Shown piece by piece: positions 1 through 6,299 of a stretch of DNA of 15,700 nt. A model generated the notes under the pieces. The model saw only the letters and a list, made by a program, of their open reading frames with translations. It was not told the origin of the DNA and did no database searches. This DNA comes from CAZYAK01 sp964645935 (GTDB lineage: Bacteria; Patescibacteriota; Gracilibacteria; Peribacterales; Peribacteraceae). The stretch spans positions 1 through 15,700 of the forward strand of contig CAZYAK010000031.1 in assembly GCA_964645935.1 (NCBI GenBank). Direction: 5' to 3'. Numbering within the stretch: the first letter of the stretch is position 1; every line of letters starts with the position of its first letter. A program made the position numbers and the translations under genes.

Positions 1-8
1 GGCAGGTC

Positions 9-178
9 GGCGCTTTCTTTCTCCCATTTCTTTGTCGCGTACAAAGAAATGGGAAGCTCTTCGCAGATCGAGGCTTTCGTTCTCCAGTTCTTTGTCCCAG
101 GGGATCGCGTCCCAAGCCCACGACGCGACGTTCTTGGCTTGGTGACGGGGATCGCGTACAAAGGAATGGGAGGCTCTT
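9..178. repeat. Nested palindromic repeat cluster
   Basis: Bases 23-35 (CCCATTTCTTTGT) and 41-53 (ACAAAGAAATGGG) form a perfect 13-bp inverted repeat around the 5-base centre CGCGT. A second, diverged copy surrounds it as direct repeats: 12-36 resembles 73-96, and 36-61 resembles 153-178 with two mismatches. The second unit therefore has the same two arms, but about 55 bases sit between them, and these contain their own inverted repeat (CCAAGCC near 112-118 and GGCTTGG at 136-142). No coding sequence is convincing here. The pattern fits a small non-coding palindromic element (REP or MITE-like) present in one intact and one interrupted copy; the class is an inference. Confidence 0.6.
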
Positions 179-247
179 GGTGTACCCGACATGCCCAGCC
201 GCACTGGTCCCGCGGTGCGGACTGGCGAGGGGGGCGGCCGCCATGAT

Positions 248-302
248 CGCCACCCGCGGGTCGAAGACCGCGCGGCTGGGTTATTGGGGTGGCGGGCTTT
301 TT
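248..302 (+). terminator. Possible terminator-like nested hairpin
   Basis: An outer stem pairs CGCCACCC (248-255) with GGGTGGCG (287-294). Inside it GGTC (259-262) pairs with GACC (266-269) around GAA, extended by CGC/GCG past one bulged G. The outer stem is followed within a few bases by TTTTT (298-302). This looks like a Rho-independent terminator for transcription entering from the left, but no gene ending here is visible in the window. Confidence 0.4.
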
Positions 303-645
303 CAGTCTTGAAGCGAGGAAATCGATCAACCCTTGCACCGACCTCTAAGCGAAAAACAGGAGGAATCGAACGATTCTGGAAAATACCCTTCCCACAACCA
401 ACCATTGTGATCCTATTCGCGTATTGATGTACTACCACGCTGAAACAGCTCGTTTTTGGCTTACAGTATTCAAATACAAAATTCACAGGTTCGGTGAAAC
501 CCGCAGGTTTCGCTTGGTTGAGCCTTGATCGTTTTTGACAATATGTGTAATAGTTGCGCGATGGCATTTAGCCATCACCAAGCGTGATCCCCGATCGTTG
601 TCAGCAACGCAGTGTTACGAACATCTAGAGAGTCCCTTACGGATC
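303..645. other. Gene-free, A+T-richer stretch
   Basis: This stretch is visibly richer in A and T than the rest of the window. I see no convincing coding region, tRNA or known structured RNA in it. Small structures include GAATCG-AA-CGATTC (363-376), an 8-bp hairpin at 494-513 (GTGAAACC and GGTTTCGC around CGCA, one G-U pair), GATGGC-ATTTA-GCCATC (560-576) and CGTTG-TCAG-CAACG (596-609). It may contain the distant promoter of the gene at 767, but I cannot place a -35/-10 pair with confidence. Confidence 0.45.
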
Positions 646-648
646 AGT

Positions 649-693
649 GCGGATCCCGCGGAGCGCCGTTGACCGGCGCCGCGCGGGATCCGC
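649..693 (+). promoter_or_regulatory. Long leader hairpin upstream of the HD-domain gene
   Basis: GCGGATCCCGCG (649-660) is the exact reverse complement of CGCGGGATCCGC (682-693). Inside, GCGCCG (663-668) pairs with CGGCGC (674-679) around the loop TTGAC, with a 2x2 internal loop between the two stems. That gives 18 base pairs in 45 bases, ending 73 bases before the start codon at 767. It could be a 5' leader control element, an attenuator, or a palindromic insertion; the sequence does not match a riboswitch class I know. Confidence 0.6.
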
Positions 694-697
694 CCAC

Positions 698-744
698 CTC
701 GCTTGGACCATCGAAGGGCCCCGTGTCAGGGCCCCCCGAGCGAG
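698..744 (+). promoter_or_regulatory. Second leader stem-loop
   Basis: CTCGCT (698-703) pairs with AGCGAG (739-744), enclosing a shorter hairpin in which GGGCCC (716-721) pairs with GGGCCC (729-734). It lies between the 649-693 hairpin and the hairpin that covers the ribosome binding site, so the three form a consecutive array in the leader. Confidence 0.45.
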
Positions 745-745
745 T

Positions 746-759
746 GATCCCCAAGGATC
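746..759 (+). promoter_or_regulatory. Hairpin sequestering the ribosome binding site
   Basis: GATCC (746-750) pairs with GGATC (755-759) around the loop CCAA. AAGGA (753-757), the only good Shine-Dalgarno-like sequence I see at a gene start in this window, lies in the loop and 3' arm of this hairpin, 9 bases before the ATG at 767. Pairing would hide part of the ribosome binding site, so translation may be controlled by opening the structure. The pairing is visible; the control is inferred. Confidence 0.5.
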
Positions 760-766
760 GAGTCCG

Positions 767-1954
767 ATGCAGAGCATCTTCCAGACGGCGGCTTTCCAGA
801 GCATCACGGCCCGCTACGTGCCCTCCGAGGGCAACCCCGTCTCGGCGTTCCTGCCGAAGTTCCCCGACCACCAGGCCACGGAGTACCACCTCCGCAGCCA
901 CAGCAACCAGGTGGTCAGCCTCGCCAACCGCGGGCTGATCCCCCGCGAACTGCTGCACGTGCTGCACTGGTACGTGGCCCGACACGACATCGGGTACGGC
1001 AAGCACACCGGTGGCCTGGTGGACATCAAGTACTTCCGCGCGAACCGCGCGATGTACTTGGGTGCCTTCAAGCAGACCAGCGCCGACGCCGCCGAGGAAG
1101 CCTCCGACTATGTCGAGAATGCGCTGGCGTCCGACAACTTCCTGGCCGTCCACACGGCCGGGCGCGTCGTCCCGCACGCGGTCCTCAGCATCCCGTTCAT
1201 GGTGCAGGAGCTGGTCGCGGCGCAGCTGCCCTTCAAGGCGGCTGTCGCGGCGGCGCGGCTCGTCGCCAGCCACCACTTCGGCTTCCCGCTGGACCCGATG
1301 GTGACGGGCTTCTGCGCCAGCCCCGCGATCGGCATGCCGCTCTCCCCCGCGCTCCGCAAGGCCTTCATGATCGGGAGCGAGGAAGAGCGCATGGCGACGG
1401 TGCTGGAGTGCGCGCAACCGCTGGGCCTCAGCGAAGACCAGGCCAAAGAGATCGGTGCCTGGTTCTTCTCCCTCGACAGGCTGACCGCCATGCGCAGGAT
1501 GCGCGGCGTGAGGCTGACCGACAGTGGCTGGGAGGCTACGGACGGCGAAAGCTACAAGAAGGAGGGCTTCGGCCCGGGCAACCTCAACAACAAGAAGAAG
1601 GCGGGTGAGACGATCAACGCCAGCGTCGAGGGCGTCTACCTCAACTCCGAGGAGGTCATGCTCGGGGAAGGCGAGGCCGCCAAGGCCTGCTGCCTGACCC
1701 TGGGTGCCCAGAACGTGCTGAGCGTGATGGCGGAGCAGATGGCGTACGAAATGCGCCACACGCACCGCATCCACCAGGCCGCGCTCCTGGCCCTCGACAA
1801 CATGGGGCTCACGGGCGACTTCGCGGCGCTTGATGATGAGCTGCCGCACGTGGAAGCTGCGCACTTCGAGGAGCCCGACGACGACGCCCTGGGCTACTTG
1901 GCCGGCACGCTCCGCGTCATCGCCCCCGACGTCCGCCGGCTCTTCCCCAAGTAA
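767..1954 (+). CDS. HD-domain phosphohydrolase-like protein
   Basis: 395 residues from the ATG at 767. I chose this start because AAGGA lies 9 bases upstream and because the 40 possible upstream codons run through the leader hairpins and look non-coding. The N-terminal half carries the spaced metal-ligand pattern of the HD superfamily: H45 (RSHSNQ), H73-D74 (ARHDIGYG), H169-H170 (ASHHFGF) and D237 (SLDRLTAMRRMRG). HD proteins are metal-dependent phosphohydrolases acting on nucleotides, cyclic dinucleotides or RNA; nothing here shows the substrate. The C-terminal 120 residues continue past the HD core, with a lysine/asparagine-rich patch near 264-280 and an acidic end (366-373). No signal peptide or membrane segment is visible, so it is probably cytosolic. 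It is a single gene converging on the ATPase gene at 2056. The fold call is fairly firm, the function unknown. Confidence 0.75.
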   Translation: MQSIFQTAAFQSITARYVPSEGNPVSAFLPKFPDHQATEYHLRSHSNQVVSLANRGLIPRELLHVLHWYVARHDIGYGKHTGGLVDIKYFRANRAMYLGAFKQTSADAAEEASDYVENALASDNFLAVHTAGRVVPHAVLSIPFMVQELVAAQLPFKAAVAAARLVASHHFGFPLDPMVTGFCASPAIGMPLSPALRKAFMIGSEEERMATVLECAQPLGLSEDQAKEIGAWFFSLDRLTAMRRMRGVRLTDSGWEATDGESYKKEGFGPGNLNNKKKAGETINASVEGVYLNSEEVMLGEGEAAKACCLTLGAQNVLSVMAEQMAYEMRHTHRIHQAALLALDNMGLTGDFAALDDELPHVEAAHFEEPDDDALGYLAGTLRVIAPDVRRLFPK

Positions 1955-1965
1955 CACTGCCGAGC

Positions 1966-1980
1966 TGATCAACTTGATCA
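1966..1980. repeat. Perfect palindrome TGATCAA-C-TTGATCA
   Basis: A 7-bp inverted repeat with a single central base, starting 12 bases after the stop codon of the HD-domain gene. It is compact enough to be a protein-binding site, but its position between two convergent genes makes a promoter operator unlikely. It may only add to the transcript-end structure. Confidence 0.4.
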
Positions 1981-1986
1981 CGCTTC

Positions 1987-2012
1987 GCCCCTGTCCATTC
2001 GTGGATGGGGGC
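1987..2012. terminator. Hairpin between convergent genes, probable terminator
   Basis: GCCCCTGTCCA (1987-1997) and TGGATGGGGGC (2002-2012) form an 11-bp stem (two G-U pairs) closed by a TTCG loop. It lies between the HD-domain gene and the oppositely oriented ATPase gene, so it can serve both. The base run after it on the + strand (TCATTGTTGTG) is only moderately T-rich. On the - strand a run of seven T (2032-2026) comes before the hairpin rather than after it, so termination efficiency is uncertain. Confidence 0.6.
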
Positions 2013-2055
2013 TCATTGTTGTGCCAAAAAAACCGCACGTCACTCCAACAACGCG

Positions 2056-4971
2056 TCAGTGTTTCTTTGGCGGCCTCTTCCCTCCCCCCGGCTGTCCGGG
2101 CTTCCTCGGGGCGCCGCCCTGGGGCTTGGGAGCACCGGGCGCGGGGGCCGCGGGCTTGGGCGCCGGAGCCTCCACAGGAGCCGGTGCCGTGGGCGTGGCA
2201 GCGGGCGCGTCCTTGGCGGGCCTAGGCTTGCCGGCGGCCTTGTCCAGCTCTGCCTGTAAGCCCTTGCTGATCGGCGGGATGCCGCCGGAGAACTCCAGCT
2301 TGGTGGCGAGCTCGTCCATCTTGGCCTGCTCCTCGGGTGCCAACGTCTCGCCCAGCAGCTTCTTCTTCCGGTACGCGTTGTAGTCGTTGGTCCACATCTC
2401 TTTGTCTCGCCACTTGCGGTACTCGTCCAGGCCCATGCCCTTGGCCTTGGCCTTCTTCATCTCCTCCTCCACTTTCTCCTTGGCCTTGGCGGGGTTCTTG
2501 AAGCCGCCGCCGCCCGCGCCTGCGGGAGCCATCGCGCGCTGCTGACGTGCCGTCGCCACCCATTTGGCGATCTTCTCCTCCACCACCGCGCGCTTCTCGG
2601 CGTACCGCTCGCGGGAGAGGTTCCGGATGATCTCCACGCGGTCGTCCCCCTGCACGAGCGTCGGCGGCGGCAACATGCCCACGGAGAACGGCTTGCTGGG
2701 GATGCCCTTGATCATCAGGCGCACGTACGCGTGGTACTTGGGGAGGCTCAGGATGTCGTTGGGCGTGGCCATCTCCTCGAACTGCAAACTGAGCGGCTCG
2801 GCGTCGTCGGAACCCACCTGGAAGACGACCATGGAACCCACGTTGCCGAACACCGCGTCGCGCAGCGCCGTGTCGCCGCCGTCCAGGAGCAGCTGGTTTA
2901 CGTACTGGTGGGCCATCGTCAGGCTCAGCTTGTATTTGCGCGCCTCGGAGAGGATGGTCGCGAAGCTCTCGGTCGCGAAATTCTGGAACTCGTCGACGTA
3001 GAGGTAGAACTCCTTGCGGTCCTTCTCGGGGACGTCCGCGCGGCTCATGGCGTCCAGCTGGAACTTGGTCACGAACATGGAGCCCAGGAACGCGGAGTTG
3101 TCCTCGCCGAGCTTTCCCTTGGAGAGGTTCATGAGGATGATCTTCCCCGTGTCCATGGCGTGGCGGACGTCCAGCTTGCTCGTCACCTGGCCCACGATGT
3201 TGCGGATGAGCGGGGTGGAGAGCAGCTGGCCGATCTTGTTCTGGATCGCGGCGAGGGCCTCGGTTTGGTACTTCTCGGACCAGCTCGTGAACTCGTCCTC
3301 CCAGAAGCTCTTCACCACGTGGTCCTCCACGTGCTCTAGGATCTTGGTCCGGAAGGCGGGGTCCGAGAACATCCGCATGATCCCCAGCATGGACTGGTTC
3401 CCGGCTTCGGTGAGCGCCAGCAAGGTATTCCGCAAGATGTACTCCATGCGCCCGGAGAACGCCTCGGGCCAGAGCTTTTTAAAGACGCTCATGAGCCCCG
3501 ACACCACGAGCGTCCGCTGCTCCGCGTTGTCCACGGAGAGCATGTTGAACGCGACCGGGAACTCCTTGTCCGAGGGATCAAAGAGGATGACGTCATTGCT
3601 GCGCTCTTTGGGGACGAACCGCAGGCACGCCTGGATCAGGTCGCCGTGCGGGTCAATGACGGCCACGCCCTTCCCGGCTTGGATATCGGAGAAGATCATG
3701 TTCTCCAACACCGTCGATTTGCCCATGCCCGTCTTCCCAATCACGTAAATGTGACGCATGCGGTCAATCGGCATGATGCCGAACTGCCGGCGCTCGCCGC
3801 GGAACACAGCCTCACCGAGCACGGTGATCTCCTCGTCCGTCTCGCCCACGACCGGGAGGTCCACGGGCGGCTCCAGCTTGCGGCTGTTGACGTAGTCAAA
3901 GTTGGGGATCCTCACGGGGACGTTGGGGATGTGCCAGAGCGTGGCCAGCTCTTCCACGGAGAGCACGTAGGGGCGCGTCAGGAGCCCCTTCGGGCGCACC
4001 GGGGACACGACGGGCTTAAGCGCGTGGAAGCCGTTGCTCTGAGGCAGCGTGAACTGGCGGAAGCTGGAGGCGATCTCATCGAGCTTGTACTCTGCCTCGT
4101 CTTTGTACTTTTCGGGGGTGATCACGCTGACGCGGATGTTTACGGCGAAGAGCAGGCGGTTGAGCTTGTCCACGGCGCCGGAGTCCTTCTCCTCCCGCTC
4201 GTGGGTGCGCGCGCTTACCTTGTGCTCCTCGTCCTCGTCGGTCTCTTGCTCGGAGACCTCGCCGCTCATCAGCGACACCTTGTACTTAGAACGGCTGAAC
4301 CGCGTGCGGAACCCACCCATCAGAATGTCCAGCGGCAGGTTCGTCCACCCCCTCCACCCGCGGCTCATGTGCACTTGAGTGAAGAACTTGGCGTAGGCGT
4401 GCCACCTCTTGGGGATGCCTTTCATGAGAAGCGGCAGGAGCTTGAGCGCCTCCTTGCGATACCACTTCCCCACCGGTTTGAACGTAATCTCCACGTGCCC
4501 GCGCATCCCGGGCTTCGGGCAGCGCACCAGGGTGGCCACCACGCCCGCGATCGTCTCTACGCTCTGGCGGCTCGCGAGGTCAATAAACTGCGGATGGCGC
4601 TTGATCGGGAAGAGCTCGCTGTCGGTGAGCTCCAGATCCTGCGAGACCACGATCTCACCCTCCTTGGCCTCAAGATGGTTGGGGCTCGTCTGCTCGATCT
4701 CCGCGTCCGAGTACTGGCCATAGAGCTGGCTCTCCACGAGCGGAGCGGCCTTTCTGGCTGCCCTGGCAAACAAGCTGATCTTCCCTTCGATCATCCCGAT
4801 TTCCAGTGACAGCACGCCATCCTTGCCGGGCAGGGAATGGAGCGACGAGAGTACCGCCTCCATGGTGAGCGGACCGCGCGCGACGTTCTTCTCGTCGGGG
4901 TCGGGCAAGGCCGGCCGGATCCGCAGGAGGATCTCGGAGGCCTTTGGGGACGGGATGACGGGGTCGGGCAT
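2056..4971 (-). CDS. VirD4/TraD-type (type IV secretion-like) DNA-translocating ATPase
   Basis: 971 residues from the ATG at 4971, which follows the hrcA stop after one base (TGA-G-ATG), implying translational coupling; longer reading would overlap hrcA. Residues 412-420 are a Walker A motif (GKTGMGKST), followed by VIDPHGD, and 655-661 (FYLYVDE) are Walker B, continuing FQNF, as in the VirD4/TraD/HerA family of hexameric DNA-pumping ATPases. Residues 1-400 are an unassigned N-terminal region with an acidic linker (SEQETDEDEEH). Residues from about 814 are charged and lysine-rich, and the last 60 (912-971) are almost all Pro, Ala, Lys and Gly, so disordered. No N-terminal membrane segments are visible, unlike classical VirD4. 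No relaxase, VirB4 or pilus gene is in the window. Such stand-alone ATPases are frequent in Patescibacteria, where they are often labelled type IV secretion DNA-binding proteins; the role here could be DNA uptake, transfer or partition. Confidence 0.8.
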   Translation of the reverse strand: MPDPVIPSPKASEILLRIRPALPDPDEKNVARGPLTMEAVLSSLHSLPGKDGVLSLEIGMIEGKISLFARAARKAAPLVESQLYGQYSDAEIEQTSPNHLEAKEGEIVVSQDLELTDSELFPIKRHPQFIDLASRQSVETIAGVVATLVRCPKPGMRGHVEITFKPVGKWYRKEALKLLPLLMKGIPKRWHAYAKFFTQVHMSRGWRGWTNLPLDILMGGFRTRFSRSKYKVSLMSGEVSEQETDEDEEHKVSARTHEREEKDSGAVDKLNRLLFAVNIRVSVITPEKYKDEAEYKLDEIASSFRQFTLPQSNGFHALKPVVSPVRPKGLLTRPYVLSVEELATLWHIPNVPVRIPNFDYVNSRKLEPPVDLPVVGETDEEITVLGEAVFRGERRQFGIMPIDRMRHIYVIGKTGMGKSTVLENMIFSDIQAGKGVAVIDPHGDLIQACLRFVPKERSNDVILFDPSDKEFPVAFNMLSVDNAEQRTLVVSGLMSVFKKLWPEAFSGRMEYILRNTLLALTEAGNQSMLGIMRMFSDPAFRTKILEHVEDHVVKSFWEDEFTSWSEKYQTEALAAIQNKIGQLLSTPLIRNIVGQVTSKLDVRHAMDTGKIILMNLSKGKLGEDNSAFLGSMFVTKFQLDAMSRADVPEKDRKEFYLYVDEFQNFATESFATILSEARKYKLSLTMAHQYVNQLLLDGGDTALRDAVFGNVGSMVVFQVGSDDAEPLSLQFEEMATPNDILSLPKYHAYVRLMIKGIPSKPFSVGMLPPPTLVQGDDRVEIIRNLSRERYAEKRAVVEEKIAKWVATARQQRAMAPAGAGGGGFKNPAKAKEKVEEEMKKAKAKGMGLDEYRKWRDKEMWTNDYNAYRKKKLLGETLAPEEQAKMDELATKLEFSGGIPPISKGLQAELDKAAGKPRPAKDAPAATPTAPAPVEAPAPKPAAPAPGAPKPQGGAPRKPGQPGGGKRPPKKH

Positions 4972-4972
4972 C

Positions 4973-5680
4973 TCAGGAGTGCAGGAGACCGGCGACCAGC
5001 TCCAGCGCCACGCTATTGTACGCGTAGTCCATGCGCATGGGTCCGAGGATCCCAATCACGCCCTTCTGGTCGCGCAGCACATATCGCGTCACGATGAGGC
5101 CGCAACTCTGGATCTGATGGAACACGTGCTCGTCGCCGATGTAATAGCGCGTCTTCTCGTCCACCTCCACGCGCGTGAGGAGCTCCGTGAGCCGTTCCTC
5201 CAGCACCTCCACCACGCTGCTGGCGAGCAGCGGGTTCGCTTGGAACTCGGGCTGGCGAAGGACATTGGCAAGCCCGAGGAAGTACACCGAAGGCTTGTGC
5301 GGCACGGTGGCGAAGGCGACGTTGGGCACCATCTGCGACAGCAGTGCCACCGCCTCGTACGCACGCTCCTGGTCCTTGCGCTGGAAGTACTGCTCCTTGA
5401 GCGACTCGAACTTCCGCCGCACGGCCTTCTCCTGGCCCGAGGGGTCCATGAATTCCTTCACATACACGCGGTACCCTTTGGCGGTGGGCACGCGCCCAGC
5501 GGAGACGTGGGGCTGCTCAAGGAATCCCTCGTCCTCCAGGGCACTCATTTCGGCGCGGATGGTGGCCGAAGACAGGCTGAAATCCCCGCTCTCGATGAGT
5601 TTCTTGCTCCCCACCGGCAGCGCGGTCTGGATGAACTGGTCGATGATCGCCGCCAGGAGCTTGCTTTGGCGCTCGTCCAT
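4973..5680 (-). CDS. hrcA: Heat-inducible transcription repressor HrcA, short form
   Basis: HrcA binds CIRCE operators and represses heat-shock genes. The 235-residue protein starts at the ATG at 5680, where the family's N-terminus begins (MDERQSKLLAAIIDQFI); further upstream the frame is promoter DNA. Residues 1-73 are the winged helix-turn-helix, with the family signature SSATIRAEMSALEDEGFLEQPH and SAGRVPTAKGY. The C-terminal part keeps LRQPEF (141-146), IGDEH (181-185) and the closing GVIGILGPMRMDYA (207-220). Typical HrcA is about 340 residues; the missing hundred or so lie between roughly residues 120 and 135, removing much of the GAF-like/inserted dimerisation region. The gene has a TATACT box 7 bases before its start, overlapping a CIRCE-like operator, so it should repress itself and the following ATPase gene. 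No dnaK, grpE or groEL is adjacent. Confidence 0.9.
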   Translation of the reverse strand: MDERQSKLLAAIIDQFIQTALPVGSKKLIESGDFSLSSATIRAEMSALEDEGFLEQPHVSAGRVPTAKGYRVYVKEFMDPSGQEKAVRRKFESLKEQYFQRKDQERAYEAVALLSQMVPNVAFATVPHKPSVYFLGLANVLRQPEFQANPLLASSVVEVLEERLTELLTRVEVDEKTRYYIGDEHVFHQIQSCGLIVTRYVLRDQKGVIGILGPMRMDYAYNSVALELVAGLLHS

Positions 5681-5687
5681 GGGAGGA

Positions 5688-5693
5688 AGTATA
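5688..5693 (-). promoter_or_regulatory. -10 box of hrcA (leaderless)
   Basis: TATACT read on the - strand ends 7 bases before the hrcA ATG (5680), so transcription should start at or within a base or two of the start codon. The 7 intervening bases are pyrimidine-rich with no Shine-Dalgarno site. No good -35 is visible at 16-18 bp. Confidence 0.65.
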
Positions 5694-5717
5694 GCGCTCA
5701 GGGCTTGGGAGTGCCAT
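5691..5717. promoter_or_regulatory. CIRCE-like HrcA operator
   Basis: On the + strand ATAGCGCTC (5691-5699), nine bases, then GAGTGCCAT (5709-5717). The CIRCE consensus is TTAGCACTC-N9-GAGTGCTAA: each arm matches 7 of 9 positions and the spacer length is exact. The site overlaps the hrcA -10 box and extends through the spacer toward -35, an ideal repressor position. I saw no second CIRCE-like site in the window. Confidence 0.75.
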
Positions 5718-5756
5718 TCGTTCGAGGGGCCGGAGGAAAGGCACAGAGGAGACAGG

Positions 5757-5776
5757 GGGCGCAAAGGGGACAAAGG
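5757..5776 (+). repeat. G-rich repeat, left copy flanking the four-helix-bundle gene
   Basis: GGGCGCAAAGGGGACAAAGG. Its inverted copy lies at 6274-6293 with 19 of 20 bases matching, and a looser relative (GCGCAGAGGGGGCCAAGGGGAC) starts near 6583. The bases just before it (CACAGAGGAGACAG) continue the same purine-rich style. Confidence 0.6.
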
Positions 5777-5893
5777 TTCCCTACCAATGAAGAACCGATG
5801 TTTTCTGGTCCATAAGCGGCAAGCCTCAGGAAGGACTCAGGTATGGGACCGAGAGCGATGCCTTCTTCCTCCAGAAGCCGTGATCATCTGACC

Positions 5894-6253
5894 ATGCACA
5901 TACGACCCTACGAAAAGCTCGTTGCATGGAGGGAGGCTCATGCCCTCTGCCTGCGGATCTATGCGCTGACGAGTACATTTCCCGCCCATGAACGCTTCCG
6001 GCTTCTCGATCAAATGTGCCGCTCATCCGCCAGCGCTCCCACGAATATCGTCGAGGGATGCGGCAAACGTTCGTTGCGAGAGCGGCAACGTTTCTATGAA
6101 ATCGCCTCCTGCTCGCTAGAGGAGCTGCATTACCAGTGCCTCTTGGCGCGGGACCTGGGGTACATCTCAACCGAGGTGCTCGAGGACACCGTGCAGCATA
6201 TCAACCGAACCAGCTTCCTCGTCGGTAGGCTTCGTTCCTCGCTCAACGACTGA
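5894..6253 (+). CDS. Four-helix-bundle protein of the S23 / 23S rRNA IVS type
   Basis: 119 residues from the ATG at 5894 (MHIRPYEKLVAWREA), the point where family members begin; an upstream ATG at 5843 would add 17 unrelated residues. The family signature is clear: an early YEKLVAWREA helix, then SSASAPTNIVEGCGKRS (44-60) and FYEIASCSLEELHYQCLLARDLGYI (67-91). This family was first noted in intervening sequences inside 23S rRNA genes but is widely scattered as stand-alone genes; its biochemical role is not established. No rRNA is present here. The gene stands alone between hrcA and rpmE, bounded on both sides by inverted G-rich repeats, which may indicate arrival as a unit. I see no Shine-Dalgarno site and no clear -10 box. 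Confidence 0.85.
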   Translation: MHIRPYEKLVAWREAHALCLRIYALTSTFPAHERFRLLDQMCRSSASAPTNIVEGCGKRSLRERQRFYEIASCSLEELHYQCLLARDLGYISTEVLEDTVQHINRTSFLVGRLRSSLND

Positions 6254-6256
6254 CAC

Positions 6257-6292
6257 TTCTGTCCCTTCTGCGCCCTCTGTCCCCTTTGCGCC
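6257..6292. repeat. 18-base tandem repeat between the convergent four-helix-bundle gene and rpmE
   Basis: TTCTGTCCCTTCTGCGCC (6257-6274) is followed directly by CTCTGTCCCCTTTGCGCC (6275-6292), 15 of 18 identical. The pair fills nearly all of the 46 bases between the two stop codons. It also contains the inverted copy (6274-6293) of the repeat at 5757-5776. Confidence 0.65.
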
Positions 6293-6299
6293 CTCCGCC

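Noticed and set aside
358..363. Perfect Shine-Dalgarno sequence AGGAGG
   Set aside because: No ATG, GTG or TTG lies at a usable distance downstream, so it does not mark a gene.
191..427. Open frame of 78 codons (and an overlapping one at 49-246)
   Set aside because: It runs through the terminator-like hairpin and repeats, changes composition halfway with the DNA, has no promoter or ribosome binding site, and resembles no protein I know.
439..458. GCTG-AAA-CAGC hairpin near a TTTTT run
   Set aside because: The stem is only 4 bp and no gene ends before it, so it is too weak to call a terminator.
535..540. Consensus -35 hexamer TTGACA
   Set aside because: No acceptable -10 box lies 16-18 bp downstream.
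647..766. Upstream in-frame extension of the HD-domain gene to an ATG at 647
   Set aside because: The 40 codons are formed by the leader hairpins and read as Arg/Pro-rich nonsense; the ATG at 767 has the Shine-Dalgarno-like site.
644..2038. 464-codon open frame on the - strand opposite the HD-domain gene
   Set aside because: It is a shadow frame typical of G+C-rich genes; the + strand frame carries recognisable HD motifs while this one has none.
4972..5055. Upstream in-frame extension of the ATPase into hrcA
   Set aside because: The extra 28 codons overlap the conserved C-terminus of hrcA and are not family-like; TGA-G-ATG coupling at 4971 explains the start.
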